From contig OV050030.1 in assembly GCA_920105625.2 (NCBI GenBank), positions 168,761,315 through 168,825,314 on the forward strand: a stretch of DNA of 64,000 nt, in the 5' to 3' direction. The notes under the pieces are model-generated. The model was not told where the DNA came from. It worked only from the letters and a program-made list of their open reading frames with translations, and did no database searches. A program made the translations under genes and the position numbers. The DNA is from Clusia tigrina. Lineage: Eukaryota > Arthropoda > Insecta > Diptera > Clusiidae. This document shows positions 10,869-22,020 of this stretch, in pieces. Numbering within the stretch: the first letter of the stretch is position 1; every line of letters starts with the position of its first letter.

Positions 10869-11690
10869 CTCTGATCTTGTGGGTTGTGGTTCAGTGCTTT
10901 AATCTAATTTTTTGTCAATTAAGTGCTGAACGAGTTCCAAAATCTAACACTTTTGTAAATAGTTCGGGACTCCGCGATACGCACAGACGAAAATTACCTC
11001 CACAAACGTGCTATTGAACATGATTTCTGCTATAGCATTATTATTGGGCAGAACGCCGAGCTGGATAAATACAGAGTATTGCATTTGGCTAAGAACGGGG
11101 AGGAGGATAATGACCTGCTATTTGCATCCAACGAGTTGGAGTGTAACTCTCAAGGATCTGTAAATCAATGGGATATTGACACACAACCCCTAACGGGTCA
11201 ATGAGTCGGCGCATGCAGAATGACACCAGGCTCCCTTGTAGTTATTGCACGAGACAGGAAATTGCCAATTAACACACAGTCAAAGAAAACAAACGGCTTT
11301 TCAGCGAATTGAGCAATTTACTTATACAGGGCAATCATTTCTGCAACTCCGTTGAAGACGTCGCTAATGCTGATTACGTATTTTTGGTCTACTCTACGTT
11401 CACCCAGACAGCCACCTGCGAACCGTATACTCAGACTTTGAACGGCGGCACATTCTCGCCAATGGAGTGTCGTTTTGTCCGGAAACCATTCCGAGTGGTA
11501 CATTTTTGATCGCACTCCTCGTTGGAAAAGGGAGGGATCGCCGCGATCGTAACACTGGCAGTGATCGTTTATATTCTGCCAGTTAAGGATACCCACAACG
11601 AGAACCACACCAACGGCGCAGCACAACAACCATACCGACAACGACGGTCGTCAACTGGACCAGCAGGTAGCAGAGGGCGCAGTATAATAT
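10862..11690 (+). pseudogene. Small env-like membrane protein gene of A, broken
   Basis: The ATG at 10862 overlaps the accessory stop (ATGTTGA) and opens with a hydrophobic stretch typical of a signal peptide (about residues 1-20). Coding potential moves to another frame from about 10975 to 11206, then returns to the first frame, where a cysteine-bearing segment runs to a TGA at 11507-11509. Past that stop the same frame encodes a hydrophobic segment near 11540-11580 and a polar tail. The layout (signal peptide, Cys-rich ectodomain, one membrane span) suggests a small glycoprotein. B shows the same internal frame change, so the break predates both copies. A has an extra stop near 11271. It is shorter than known errantivirus Env, and no furin site is evident. 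Confidence 0.5.
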
Positions 11691-12114
11691 AAGGTTTTAT
11701 GTATAGAATAGAGTTGTGTTATTGTTTAGATACTTGTATATACGCCAATGAGAAAAGAGTCAATGAAATACCAAATTATAAAAAGGGGAATATAAAAAAA
11801 AATAATGATGGATAAAAATAAGAAAAAAAAACAAACAAACAACAACAAAAACAAAGTAAAGAAAAAAAAAATAAAAGAAAGAAAACTACAAAAGAAAATA
11901 AAAGCTAGAGAAAAAAAAAATATATATGGAAAAGAAAAGAATAAAAAAGGAAGAAAAAACCGTAATAGAACCCAAACAAGGCGATTTCATGGAAAAAAAA
12001 AATTAAACAAATTATATATATGTACTATAGAGTTAAATAGATGCACATAATTGTTTACAGTGCAAGAAAAATATTGTAGAGATTTTATGGAAGTTAGTTG
12101 CACTAACTTCTTTT
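11691..12114 (+). other. A-rich 3' untranslated region of A
   Basis: Extremely A-rich sequence (for example 11800-12010) that translates into Lys/Asn runs but shows no codon pattern. Element C keeps a related A-rich stretch at about 19480-19640. Treated as non-coding. Confidence 0.65.
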
Positions 12115-12130
12115 AGAAAGAGGGGAGGGA
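12115..12130 (+). other. Polypurine tract of A
   Basis: AGAAAGAGGGGAGGGA abuts the 3' LTR; B has the same tract on the minus strand (22596-22610) and C a shortened one (39851-39861). It is the expected plus-strand primer. Confidence 0.9.
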
Positions 12131-12609
12131 TGTTGTGAGTTAGAATCAAGCTACCTACGCGTAGTTGACTCACAGCACCGGCTCTTATTAAATTCATTAA
12201 GAACGCACATATTTTTAGGGTGCGAATATTGTAAATAAATAGTGATTATTCATTAATTATGATGTAAACTTTTAGGGTGTCACAGTTCCGCAGTCAAGCT
12301 GACGAGGGGCATTTAGAATGCACCGACGACACTTTTACTTGCAGTAGGTCAGTGGGCTTGAGCCACTGACACCAAATAACAACTGCGAAACTGGAACACC
12401 AGAAAGGTCAGTTCACAGACTGAGATAAATGCTTATTGGTAAATAGTATATAAGAACTAGTATTTTTAAGAATAAAGCTCTCTTGTATTTTGAAACCGAA
12501 AAGTGGTAGTGTTTAAATTCTACGTTAGGTCTCTTGATTTTCCAGCCACGCGCCCGGAAGAACTGCGACAGGACGTCCCCAGTCAGGCAAGGACTCGAGA
12601 TCCCCAACA
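12131..12609 (+). repeat. 3' LTR of element A
   Basis: 479 bp, five substitutions from the 5' LTR. Followed directly by the CTAT target duplication and by H gag sequence. Confidence 0.95.
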
Positions 12610-14230
12610 CTATTAGCCTCGACTGGGCCGCGGAAAGTTTCACTGGTCCCTTTATTGGGATTCTTTTTGCCTGCATTCTTCTGCTCGATGTCCCATTCGT
12701 CCACATGAGAAACATTTCAACCCCTGTATGGTGTTGTTCATCCTCGCGTCACTTCTGGAATTAAAATTTCGTCACTGCTGATTACTCCCAGTGTTGAAGG
12801 GATTCCTTCCTTTTGTAAATCCTTCCGTGAAATTAACTCTTGGTCTCCTGAAGTTACTCCCACTTTCCTCTTGCGGTTGGATCCGGGCACCATGCCGCTG
12901 TCTGTCTTCTACTCTGATCCCATTCTGAACCCCCTAAGCACTGTACGCTTGCTTCATGACATGATATGCGTGTTCATACAGTAAGGCGTGTTTTATTGCG
13001 TGTAAAAGCACTCATCCCTTCTCTGACCTGGCTTAAGGCAAAATTATCAAATGGGTTTTCTTTGCTGGAATATTTTGACCGTGAATCCTTGATATTTTTC
13101 TTGCGGAAATTGGCCTACAAATCTACCGACATATCGTGTGTTCTTTTGTTGTACACGCCCATTCTACTCGTTTCCAAGCTCTTAGGTCCTCCCCGGGCTT
13201 CTGTGTTATCTTCTGCTTCTCTCTTATGAACGTGTCATAAGATTTCTGTTTCAGATATGTTCTGTCTGAAGGTGCAAACAAATCTGAAAGGGTGCTTATT
13301 GAGCTAAGCGCTAGTAAATCAAACGCAACACCTGTGCTCCTTTGCCTAATACACTTTATTAAGTGTTCCCCGTCTGCCCCTGCGATACTCTCCTGTGCTA
13401 ACTCACAACCTTCCTTGAATCGCCTTATCTCAGTTCCCAGATCTACACCGCATGAACAACCTCCAGAATACCCATCTTACAAGCTATGATTATATTATCC
13501 TGAGTGTCCGTAATTTTTGATGCTACCGCAACCTCTATTTCCTTCGGTTCTAGAAGGCTCGTGACAAAGCATGGAACAGCAGACGTCTGCTCAAATTCCG
13601 GACCTTCTGGCGATAAAAGCAGGACCCCATGTTCGCTAGACCTAGACAAAAATTTTGGTTCGTGATTGTTACTCACCACAATTTATTAGTTCCTTCGGGT
13701 GACAAGTACTCAGGCCAAAGAAGTTGATGCCATTCTTACTTTTGCTGTGCCTGGTTTAGCATTTGCCTTGATTTTCTTGACCTCTCGATTTTCCCTCTCC
13801 AAATATGACTCGGCTTCTCGGTCTCTCGGAGTTGTCTAGGAAGCATTCTAGTTTTATTCTCGAGAAATTCCGTATTTGCCTTCAACTCTGCTGTGTCATT
13901 AAAGGCTTGGACATTTTCTCCTCCGTTCGACTCTGAATAGTCGCTAATGGTTAGTCTGCCGCTTTTAAAGTGGACAAGTTTTCACTGTCCCTCGCTAATT
14001 TATAGAGTACCTGGCCTTCACTTTTGCCCGTTGCTGCTTCCAATTGCTCATTCACTTTTTCTGTAAGGAACTTTACTTCCGTCTGTAAAAACCTTAACTT
14101 GTCTTGTGCCTTGTCCTCCGGTGAACTAATAATATCTACTTGTGTGTCCAGCTCTTCCAGATCCAATCGTAACTTGGTCAACCAGTCTCGTATCCTTGGC
14201 AAAGCAGCTATCTATTACCAGCAATCTATT
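12610..14230 (-). pseudogene. gag: gag of element H, heavily decayed
   Basis: Minus-strand sequence parallel to gag of A and B: the C-terminal zinc-knuckle region lies next to A (12610-12740) and the N-terminal helical region at about 13950-14200, where an 83-codon piece still aligns with the A and B N-terminus. Frameshifts and stops are frequent, and the middle is poorly conserved. A run of about 19 A (14259-14277) follows the gag start. Confidence 0.8.
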
Positions 14231-15808
14231 ACCTTCTTTTGGTACTGCCATAGACCCAAAAAAAAAAAAAAAAAAAATGCTACACCTTAGTTGTGTATTT
14301 GTTGTTTAAGCTTTAGTAAACACTTATATAACCCTGTTTCCCATTTAGTGGTGACACTTAAACTAAACTGTGTTACAAATTAATTCGATAAGCCGATATC
14401 ATTTTCATATTCGTTTGCCAGTTTCCACTGGCTGGTGATATGGCCTCTTCCGCCTCTCGAGCTGCTGCTCCTCCAATCGGCACACTCTTGCCACAACTTA
14501 TTTGCCTACTCCCACGGGATAGGGACCTCCACCGTTTCTTGCTCCTTTAATACTTATCTTAGATATGCCAATCACTTCCGCTCACGAGTCTGTTGTCCAC
14601 CTCTTTCCTTATTCCTAAACGATTTCCAACCTTTAGTAACGGCGTTATGTTTAGTTGTCGTTCATTGTTACCAGGTTCACTTCCCAAACTTGTCTTCCTT
14701 AAGACAAAAGAAAAACAGAGTATTAACATAGAAGTCTTCCAGGTATAATTGGTGGAGTAATATATTGCTCAATGCAGACTTCAATGTATTCCAACTGCAA
14801 TGCGCCACATGATAAACCCCATAAACTCATCATAAATACGTAGATTTCACTTTGTTAAAATTGATTTCTCATTTTACCCGATTTCGTTTTCTTGTTTCCG
14901 CTCATATTATTTTTCATTAACCTAGCTTCACTTGAAGGCAATAATTTTGATTTTCTAAACTAAAATGCGTAACAGTATACCAATAAGTTTTCAGTTATAT
15001 TGTTTAGTAAAACAATCAACATAGGAAGAGAACTGTGGTGTAATGCCGTACAGAAAACAAAATTACTCAAATTACGTAAGTATAAAAATTATACTTAATT
15101 AATTGCATAACTGCTGAACGTAAATACTGATTATTTATATTAATAAATATTTCCGTTTATTTTGTTAACGCTTCTCGATGAATCCATTCACGAAATAATC
15201 TCCATCTTTTCCCCCTATATAAAAGCACGTTTCCATTTTCAGCATTATTTTCCGTTTCTTTGTTTTGCTTTTCCGGGCAAAATATTAATTAAACATTTTT
15301 CAGCAAATCGTAGTTGTAGAACTACACAAACTTTGGTGCAACAACCCGTGTTGTATGCACCTCTAGAACTATTCTTGCCCTCTAGAACTATTAATGCCCT
15401 AAGTTTCCTCCGTTAAACATTTAAATCAGTGCTAAAACCAAAAAAAATGTCCCTAGCGACACACACACATATTCAACTACCAAAAATTTCCTCACAGCTA
15501 AGACGACAAACATAGACCGTCCGATCATACTGACGGTTTATATTTGCCCATACAAAGCTGCGTGCAACAACGCAATCTCACCTGTACGTTCCAACTTCTT
15601 TGACCAGCGCTACGGCGCCTTCAGGGTCGCGGAAGTATCTACTGATATTACGCTACAATAAAATAACTACTTACATATTTCCCTTCATTTTCCTTTGATG
15701 TTCGTGCCCTGTTGTGATGTTGTCTTTTCTCCTATTCCTGGGTTTCCTCCGCGACACTTTCTAAATGCTAATGGGACGGTAGGTCCTTATTCCAGGTGCG
15801 CCAATTGT
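14231..15808 (-). mobile_element. Element H, 5' untranslated region and primer site
   Basis: Minus-strand match to the 5' leader of A: the small basic frame (14435-14640), the AACACGTGTTG-like segment (about 15330) and the GACCGTCCGATCATACTGACGG segment (15510-15535, matched in A near 1225-1250). A degenerate splice-donor segment lies near 15675-15700, and a degraded primer site (TGGCGCACCTGGA, minus) near 15793-15806. No coding potential. Confidence 0.75.
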
Positions 15809-16120
15809 TTTGTATACTCGACATTTATCGACATGTTGGGGTGTTGCGGGGTGTGCCTCGCCTAAATTCTGCTCTTGCGCGAATAGAAACGCGCTCGAAT
15901 TTAGTTGTTAGAAACAAGAACTCATTTATTTGTAAAACAATATTCATATTGTTGTATCTTAACGTTTTAGGTTATTATTTCTAATTGCCCTACATTGTTA
16001 TTTGTAATTGCCCTACTCTTTGGTTTGTAAATTTTGCATTTGTCCGCTAATGCAATCATCGAGTGGCACACTTTTAGGAAAATGTTGACCAGTAAGTAGT
16101 GAAAGTTTATTGCAGTTCTA
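15809..16120. other. Unassigned stretch, possibly the decayed 5' LTR of H
   Basis: Position next to the H primer site predicts an LTR here. The sequence has minus-strand AATAAA near 15928 and ends near the primer with ACAACAA-like bases, but it does not match the A, B or C LTRs. It repeats AATTGCCCTAC twice (about 15982 and 16007). It could be a divergent LTR or the 5' part of the copia remnant. Confidence 0.35.
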
Positions 16121-17940
16121 TTGTCAAATGAGTTTATTAATTTATTAATAAGAAAATCTAATAGCTGCTTTGGTTTAGCGGACATTGTGACTTTGACTCA
16201 CAACACAGTGCCGCATATACCGCAGCAGAAAGGAGTGGTGGAGCGTGCCAATAGAACTCTTGTTAAGATGGCAAGGGGTACGAGTATGTTGGTGCATAGC
16301 AGCTTGGACGATTCTTTTTGGGCGGAGGCAGTTGCAACGGATGTATATCTACGTAACAGGTCAGTGACAAAAATTCTCGCAAGTATGACTCCATACGAGG
16401 CTTTGACTGGAAAAAAGCCAACAGCATCACATTTAAAAGTCTTTAGCAGTTGCAATCGACAAGACGCAATCCAACAAGTTTCGCCCAAAGGGCAGAGACC
16501 TGATAACGGTTGGATACTCCGATACCTATAAAGTTTATCGTTTGTATGGCGCAGAATCAAGAAATGTGATTGTAAGCAGGGAAGTAATTTTCATGGGAAA
16601 GGTGTACGTTGGCTCAGAAGGAGGTGAGGTAGCTACTTTTGGTATTAAGCAAATGGAAGCTGTGGGTCCCGGTTCTGAAGAAAATGTTGTTGTTCCAGTT
16701 ACCGAAAGCGGCGATTCTAACCAAAACGAAGTACGATATGGACGAGGCAGACCAAGGCTGATTCGCACTGGACAACCTGGACGTCCTCGAAAGGAGCATC
16801 ATGTGCTAAATATAATGAAAAGTCACGATGTTCAAATACCGGAATGTATTGATGAAGCGCTACGTGGCGCGCATGCTGAATATTGGAAGGACTCGTTATA
16901 GAAGGACTCGTTATAGAAGGACTCTTTATAGAAGGACTCGTTATAGAAGGACTCGTTATAGAAGGACTCGTTATAGAAGGACTCGTTATAGAAGGACTCG
17001 TTATACCTGGTCGTTAGTAGACTTGCCTGCAGGTGAGAAAGTCATCGGGTGCAAGTGGGTATTCAACGTAAAGCGTAACGCAGACAGCACTATCGAACGC
17101 TTCAAGTCACGGTTGGTCGCTGTAGCCAGCAGTTTGGTGTGAATTTTAACGAAACGTTCTGGCCGGTTGTGAGGTATGCAACCATTCGTATGCTGATTCC
17201 TTTGTCATGCGAATATAAATTACTTTTGCACCAAATGAAAATTTCGTCAGCGTACCTTAACAGCGAACTTCACGATACTGTTGCGGCAACCACAATATTT
17301 TATGATTGAGCAGTTTCCAGACAGCTCGCTGAGGCTGAACAAGTCACTGTATGGTTTGAAGCAAAGCGGGCGAGAGAGATATGAAAAGCTACATTCAGTG
17401 CTAAAAAATATTGGATTTACACCATGCGGCAGCGAACCGCGGTTTACACAAGAAATGAAAAAGGGAATTTCAATATAATCGCAGTATATGTTGATGACAT
17501 CATCCTAGCCAGTTCTAAAATAGAAGACCTTACCAAGATAAAAGCAAGCACTTCAGAGAATTCTGATATAGTAGATGGAGGTAATCTCAAATATTTTTTG
17601 GGTATTCAATTTGATCGCGAGGGTGACACAGGTGCTATCACTGTTTGTCAGCGGCAGTACATATCAAATTTGTTGATGCAGAATGGAATGGAGAATTGCA
17701 ATGCTGTAGCTACAATTCTTGACGCAGGGCTTCAGGTAAAATGTTCCGATGGTGATTGCAAAAAGGCCAACAAACCCGATTATCAGTCTTTGATAGGTGC
17801 GGTGATGTACTTGGCGAATTCGACGCGTCCTGATATGCTACATTCCGTATGAAGGCTGTCTCAGCGTAACACCGACCATCATACTGTCCACGAAGTGGAT
17901 GCGAAGCGAATACTACGGTACCCTAAAGGTACTGCGGTCA
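16121..17940 (+). mobile_element. Ty1/copia-type element remnant: integrase C-terminal half, RT, start of RNase H
   Basis: The first part encodes the end of a copia integrase core, including the catalytic Glu context (QQKGVVERANRTL) and the conserved Trp-Ala-Glu and Tyr-Glu-Ala segments downstream. RT follows in pieces: the WSLVDLPAGEKVIGCKW start near 17008, NKSLYGLKQ near 17340, and YVDD near 17489. YFLGIQFDREG and a TRPDM segment mark the end of RT. The frame changes several times and stops interrupt it. Gag, protease, the integrase N-terminus and LTRs are absent; the 3' side is cut by element C near 17941. Both ends are therefore truncated. Confidence 0.88.
16886..17005 (+). repeat. 15-bp minisatellite, 8 copies, inside the copia remnant
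   Basis: Eight tandem units of GAAGGACTCGTTATA, one with a C-to-T-type change (ACTCTTTATA). The unit is five codons long, so it does not shift the frame. It lies between the integrase and RT domains. Confidence 0.95.
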
Positions 17941-18419
17941 AAGTCAATCTACCTGCGTGTAGTTGACTCACTCAATTTGGTGTAGTTAACATTTAAGTTA
18001 TATTCACACGTATGCTTTTAGTGTGCGTTGATTATTGTTTCAATCATTATGTGAACTTTTAGGGTGTCACAGTTCCGCAAACAAGTTGACGACGGGCATC
18101 GGACTTTACAATGCAACATCAACATTTTTATATCGAGTAGGTCAATTGGCGCAAACAACTGACACCAATAAACAATTGCGTAACTGGAGCACCAGAAAAG
18201 TGCTTACCTAGAGTGTAAGTGTTTATTGTAAATAGTATATAAGACTTATGATTTTACGTAATAAAGGCCTTGTCTCGCTTGTACCTAAAAACAATACAGT
18301 GTTCTACCTGGCAGCGTTAAGCGCCTCATTAGGAACCACCTGGGCTTCGTCCACGCCCGCGCCAATTACCGGCAGCAAAAGGGCACTGCTACTAGCGACG
18401 ACATGCACGGACCCCAACA
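17941..18419 (+). repeat. 5' LTR of element C
   Basis: Aligns over most of its length with the A LTR (GTAGTTGACTCAC near 17959; AGGGTGTCACAGTTCCGCA near 18061) and ends ACCCCAACA. The first ~10 bases, including the TG end, are missing or altered at the junction with the copia remnant. Confidence 0.82.
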
Positions 18420-18422
18420 TTT

Positions 18423-18436
18423 TGGCGCAGCCGGTA
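18423..18436 (+). other. Primer-binding site of C (tRNA-Ser type)
   Basis: TGGCGCAGCCGGTA three bases after the LTR, the same site as in A and B. Confidence 0.75.
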
Positions 18437-18544
18437 TTTGTGACCTCAAAGCTGCCAACATAACGCAGCCGGTCATAACGATCTACAGCTGGAAACCCAG
18501 GGCAAGGCACCTTGAAGCAGGCGCAGCACCCTGCAATAGACGAG

Positions 18545-18571
18545 ATGTCACCAAATAGGACAATGGTGAGT
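18545..18571 (+). promoter_or_regulatory. Seven-codon leader exon and splice donor of C
   Basis: ATG at 18545, seven codons, final ATG at 18563-18565, then GTGAGT. The layout is the same as in A and B although the inner codons differ. Since C has lost its downstream acceptor, the donor has no evident partner here. Confidence 0.55.
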
Positions 18572-19637
18572 GCAAATATAACTAGCGTATTATATAGACA
18601 CTTCTGCGACCCTGAAGCTGTCGTAGAGCTGGTCAAAAATGTTGCAACATACAGCCGCGGAAGCCCAGCTTTGTATGGGCAAACATAAATCGTCAGTATG
18701 ATCGGACGGTCTATGTATGTCGTCTTAGCTGTGGGGATTTTTTTGTTAGGTGTTTATGTTTGTTTGTCGGTCTAGATGTTTTTGGAATACACATTTTCAC
18801 ATTTAAACACACATTTAAGCTTATAGTATTAGGCAAGAAAATATCAGGAGGTGCAGACAACACGGGTTGTTGCATCAAAGTTTAAGTAGTTCCGTAACTA
18901 CAAGTATCGCAGAAATATTTATCGAATATTTTGCATATTTTAAAATATTCAAATTTCAAGATTTTGAGAGGGAAAAGGGTTCGTAAATAAATAATTTGTA
19001 TTCGGAGTTGTAGTGCAAGCATGCTTTCCAAATATGGGCAGATTATTACTACTGTCACGCCCAGAATTAACCAAAAATCATTACTAGGTTCCTATTAAAG
19101 ATTTTTCAACGAAATTTCACAGGAAGGCTGCGGGTACTAATATTAAATACCACACAAAAAATGGGCTTATTATTTCTACAGCCACGAACACTATTGAGAT
19201 GTTATTATAACTTTCGACCTACACAATATTTTTTGACGAATTTTACATTAGTGTTTAAATTGACACTAGGAAACCATACACAAGAAATTGGGTCGATATA
19301 ATCATTTCAAGGTACCCTACCAACTATTTCCGTGAATATGCTCCTAATGATGATTTATGAAAAAAACATCCTCATTGTTGAACTCGCATGCACAAGAAAA
19401 GGTAAAGGGTATTTCGAAGTCGCTCTAAACCGACTTCAGACTTCTGTACTCGTTTAAAGGTAAAGAGTATAAAAAGGAGAGATAAAACTACAAAAGAGAA
19501 CAAAAGAATTTGAATATAAAAAGAAAAGAATGCAAAATATAAAAAAAATAAAAATATATTATAGGATTAATAAAATGTACAAAATTATTTACAGTGCAAG
19601 AAGAAGATTGTAAATACTCATTAGAAGGTAGTTGCAC
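18572..19637 (+). other. 5' UTR and 3' UTR of C joined by internal deletion
   Basis: 18572-18960 matches the A leader (for example CAGTATGATCGGACGG near 18694). 18961-19470 is AT-rich sequence I cannot place. 19480-19637 matches the A-rich 3' UTR and the AGTTGCACT segment near the end of A. No coding region is seen. Confidence 0.6.
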
Positions 19638-19798
19638 TATTATTATGTGTAGGGGATTTAAGCACCGCGACCTTTCGATCTCTTGTGCCCCCCATCAGAG
19701 GTTCAAAGTACATCTTTGAGTCCTATCCTCAGGATAAACGTGATGACAAATGTTGGCTCCAGAGGTTTCATATCACTGGCAGATCCCTGGAAAAATCC

Positions 19799-20932
19799 CT
19801 AGTATTTCCTGCGGTGTTCATGAGAGTCGGACATTCTGTCAACACATGCATGATGCCGGCTAGCTTCCGGAGTTTCAGTGATACCCTCACAGTATTTCCT
19901 GAAACTTATACGTTTGGTACTTCTAATTTCCTTGTTGTAGTTAGTGAGAGCCACCGTATATTCCTCCCATTTACCTATGCTTTTAGCCCTGATGAATAGT
20001 TTACGTCCATTTACATTAAGATTTGAAAGCTTATCACTCCACCGGGACAAGTCCTTGGTGGATTTAACTTTGTTCGTAGGGCAACTAGCTTCATATGAGT
20101 TTATTATGGCTTTATTTAGCTCCTCAACCGCTATTGCAAGTTCGAGAGAGTTCCTTATGGACTTGCGCAGATTTACCTGGTTGACATTGTACGTAAGGTT
20201 CCTAGAAAAGGACTCCCGGTTTGTTTTCCTGGGAGTTCTTGTGTTAATGACTGTGGCCTGATGGACCGCACTGTCGAACCTAATAATTCGGTAATCAGAC
20301 ATTGAAGGTACATCAGACACAGTCCAGTTTTTGACTAAGCCCTTCAAGTAAGAGTTCCCCATTGTTAAATCTAATACCCCATTCCTAGTTCTTGTTACGA
20401 AAGTTGGTGTATTTCCCACATTAAAGATTTCTAGTTTACTACTGAGTATAAATTCAAATGGGCACTCACCTCTGGTGTTGTTGTTGGAGCTGCCCCAGAT
20501 CTTATTGTGCGCATTGGCGTCCCATACTATCAGCAGTGCCAGTTTTTTGGAGTTGCAGTACTCCATCAGCTTAATGACTGCGTCTGGAGGAGCGCAGGGT
20601 ACATCTCCAGGGAAGTATGCTCATGCCACCACCATTTCCTTCGTACTTCCAATGATGGGTACATGAAGAGCGACTAAGTCTGGAGAGGTATTCTGAAAGA
20701 CATAGAAAATGGAGATATTTCGTAGGATAATACAAGCCCTAGGGCAAGTGGATCTAACATCATACATTACCCGTATGTTTTTGCCTGTCAGGCCCTTGAC
20801 CTGACCCCTGTGCACCCAGGGTTCCTGCACCAGCACCAGCCCAAGTTGTTGTTTGGTGAAGCATTTCGTAATAACCGCGGATGCGGCCTTAGCGTGATGC
20901 AGATTTATTTGTGCCACCCTGGTGCTGGTCAT
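19799..20932 (-). pseudogene. AP-type endonuclease domain of LINE L, frame broken, RT missing
   Basis: The N-terminal part (20932-20621) carries QINLHHAKAAS and a VQEPW motif, the metal-binding start of LINE endonucleases. The C-terminal part (20566-19799) carries DANAHNKIWGSS, a THR/FVT segment and SDYRIIRF, the catalytic Asp/His regions. The pattern is that of the R1/LOA group. The two parts are joined by a frame break near 20600. Coding stops shortly after TPEAS, where the linker to RT would begin; nothing of RT remains. Confidence 0.85.
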
Positions 20933-20949
20933 TCCATCTACTGCATGGG

Positions 20950-22020
20950 CTCGTCCTCCTCTGTCCGAGTTTGGTAGTCGTCTGACGCAGTGCCTACAGA
21001 TATACAGCTGGCCTCCAGCTATATTCGTCCATCCCTATCGTTAGAAGCTTACCATTATTTTCTTCTTTACTCTTGAAAATCCTCCACAACGAGGTATGGA
21101 GGCCCCCGTTCTGGGTCTCGAGGATATTCAGAAGCATACTATCTTCCCTACCTGCAACCTTGGGCAAGTAGACCGTCATGAGGTGTATTCCTGGTATATT
21201 ATCAACCAGGTACGTCGTCAGATCTACTCCCTTCCAGCCAGGTAGTTTGATGACTACTTCCTGCTGCTATTTCTCAGATTACTTGCCGAGGCAGTCCACC
21301 AGTATGTGCCCTGGGCGGAAGTATATACGTTCAAAAGCTATTATAGTTTTCCACCACTTTGCCAAGGCGTCCACTAGCGCTTCTTCAATTTCTCCGAGTT
21401 GTTCTCGAGTAAGGACCTACTCAAGAAATGGGTAGGACAGCAATTCTGATGGTCCTGGCTGCATTAGCGTAGCTGGCAACGGACCCCCTGGCTGCAGTAT
21501 TTACAGGAGTGCGTTTGTCCTCCTTCTTCTTCTTCGCCACATTATTCGTCAGAGAAGAGACCTCTGTGGCATTTCCTTTCCGAGCTTCACTAGGAGGTAT
21601 GGTTTTGACACGATTCAGGGCTTTCTCTTTAGCTGCTTCATGTGCCAAAGCCTCCTTTAGGTACCTCATGTACCACTTCGCGCCGGCGCCACTCATTTCG
21701 CAACATTTTCGATGGTAGATCAAAGACTGGACCTCCGGTTTCGCCGCTCTTACCGGTTAACCAACCGGGCAGACCAGTAGTTGTAGATGCCGTTGGTGTA
21801 GTTGTAGGTCCTACTCTGCCTCTGGCATTGGAATCTTTCCATATTCGTCCAGGTCCGTTACCCTGTTGACCCCGTCGGTACGTGTCCTTGTTTCCGTCCG
21901 TTTTCCTTGTCGTTTTCGCCTGGCTGTCGGTATCTTGGAGGTATTCCTCCACCCGATTCACCAGTTGTGATTCGGTATAATTTCCCGCTATTTTGTTTAG
22001 TGTTTGTTTGTTTATGTTAT
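20950..22020 (-). pseudogene. ORF1 of LINE L
   Basis: Starts MHNINKQTLNKIAG at 22018 and runs through a Thr/Gly/Pro-rich segment, then a basic helical segment (LKEALAHEAAKEKA, Lys-rich) and a C-terminal region with LETQNGGLHTSLWRI, resembling the DUF4780-type domain of LOA-like ORF1 proteins. Two or three frame changes and stops (near 21640, 21420 and 21290) break it. ORF1 binds element RNA in this group. The domain name is from memory of the family. Confidence 0.65.

Larger units (their letters stand above)
451..12609 (+). mobile_element. Element A: complete but inactivated 12.2-kb Ty3/Gypsy LTR retrotransposon
   Basis: Two 479-bp LTRs (TGTTG...CAACA) with five substitutions between them flank, in order, a tRNA-Ser type primer site, a 7-codon leader exon, a long 5' UTR, gag, pro-RT-RNase H-integrase, a long region with an antisense gene, a 124-codon accessory frame, a small env-like frame and a purine-rich tract. 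The RT resembles the 17.6/297 errantivirus-like branch of Ty3/Gypsy. At 12.2 kb it is much longer than the ~7 kb usual for that branch; the extra length lies 3' of pol. Several nonsense codons and frameshifts disable gag and pol. It sits in a minus-strand copy (H) of its own family. Confidence 0.93.

Noticed and set aside
11805..12050. 81-codon Lys/Asn-rich plus-strand frame
   Set aside because: A-rich 3' UTR of element A; composition explains the frame and B has no equivalent protein.
16535..16802. Minus-strand frames opposite the copia remnant
   Set aside because: Shadow frames; the plus strand carries recognisable copia Pol motifs.
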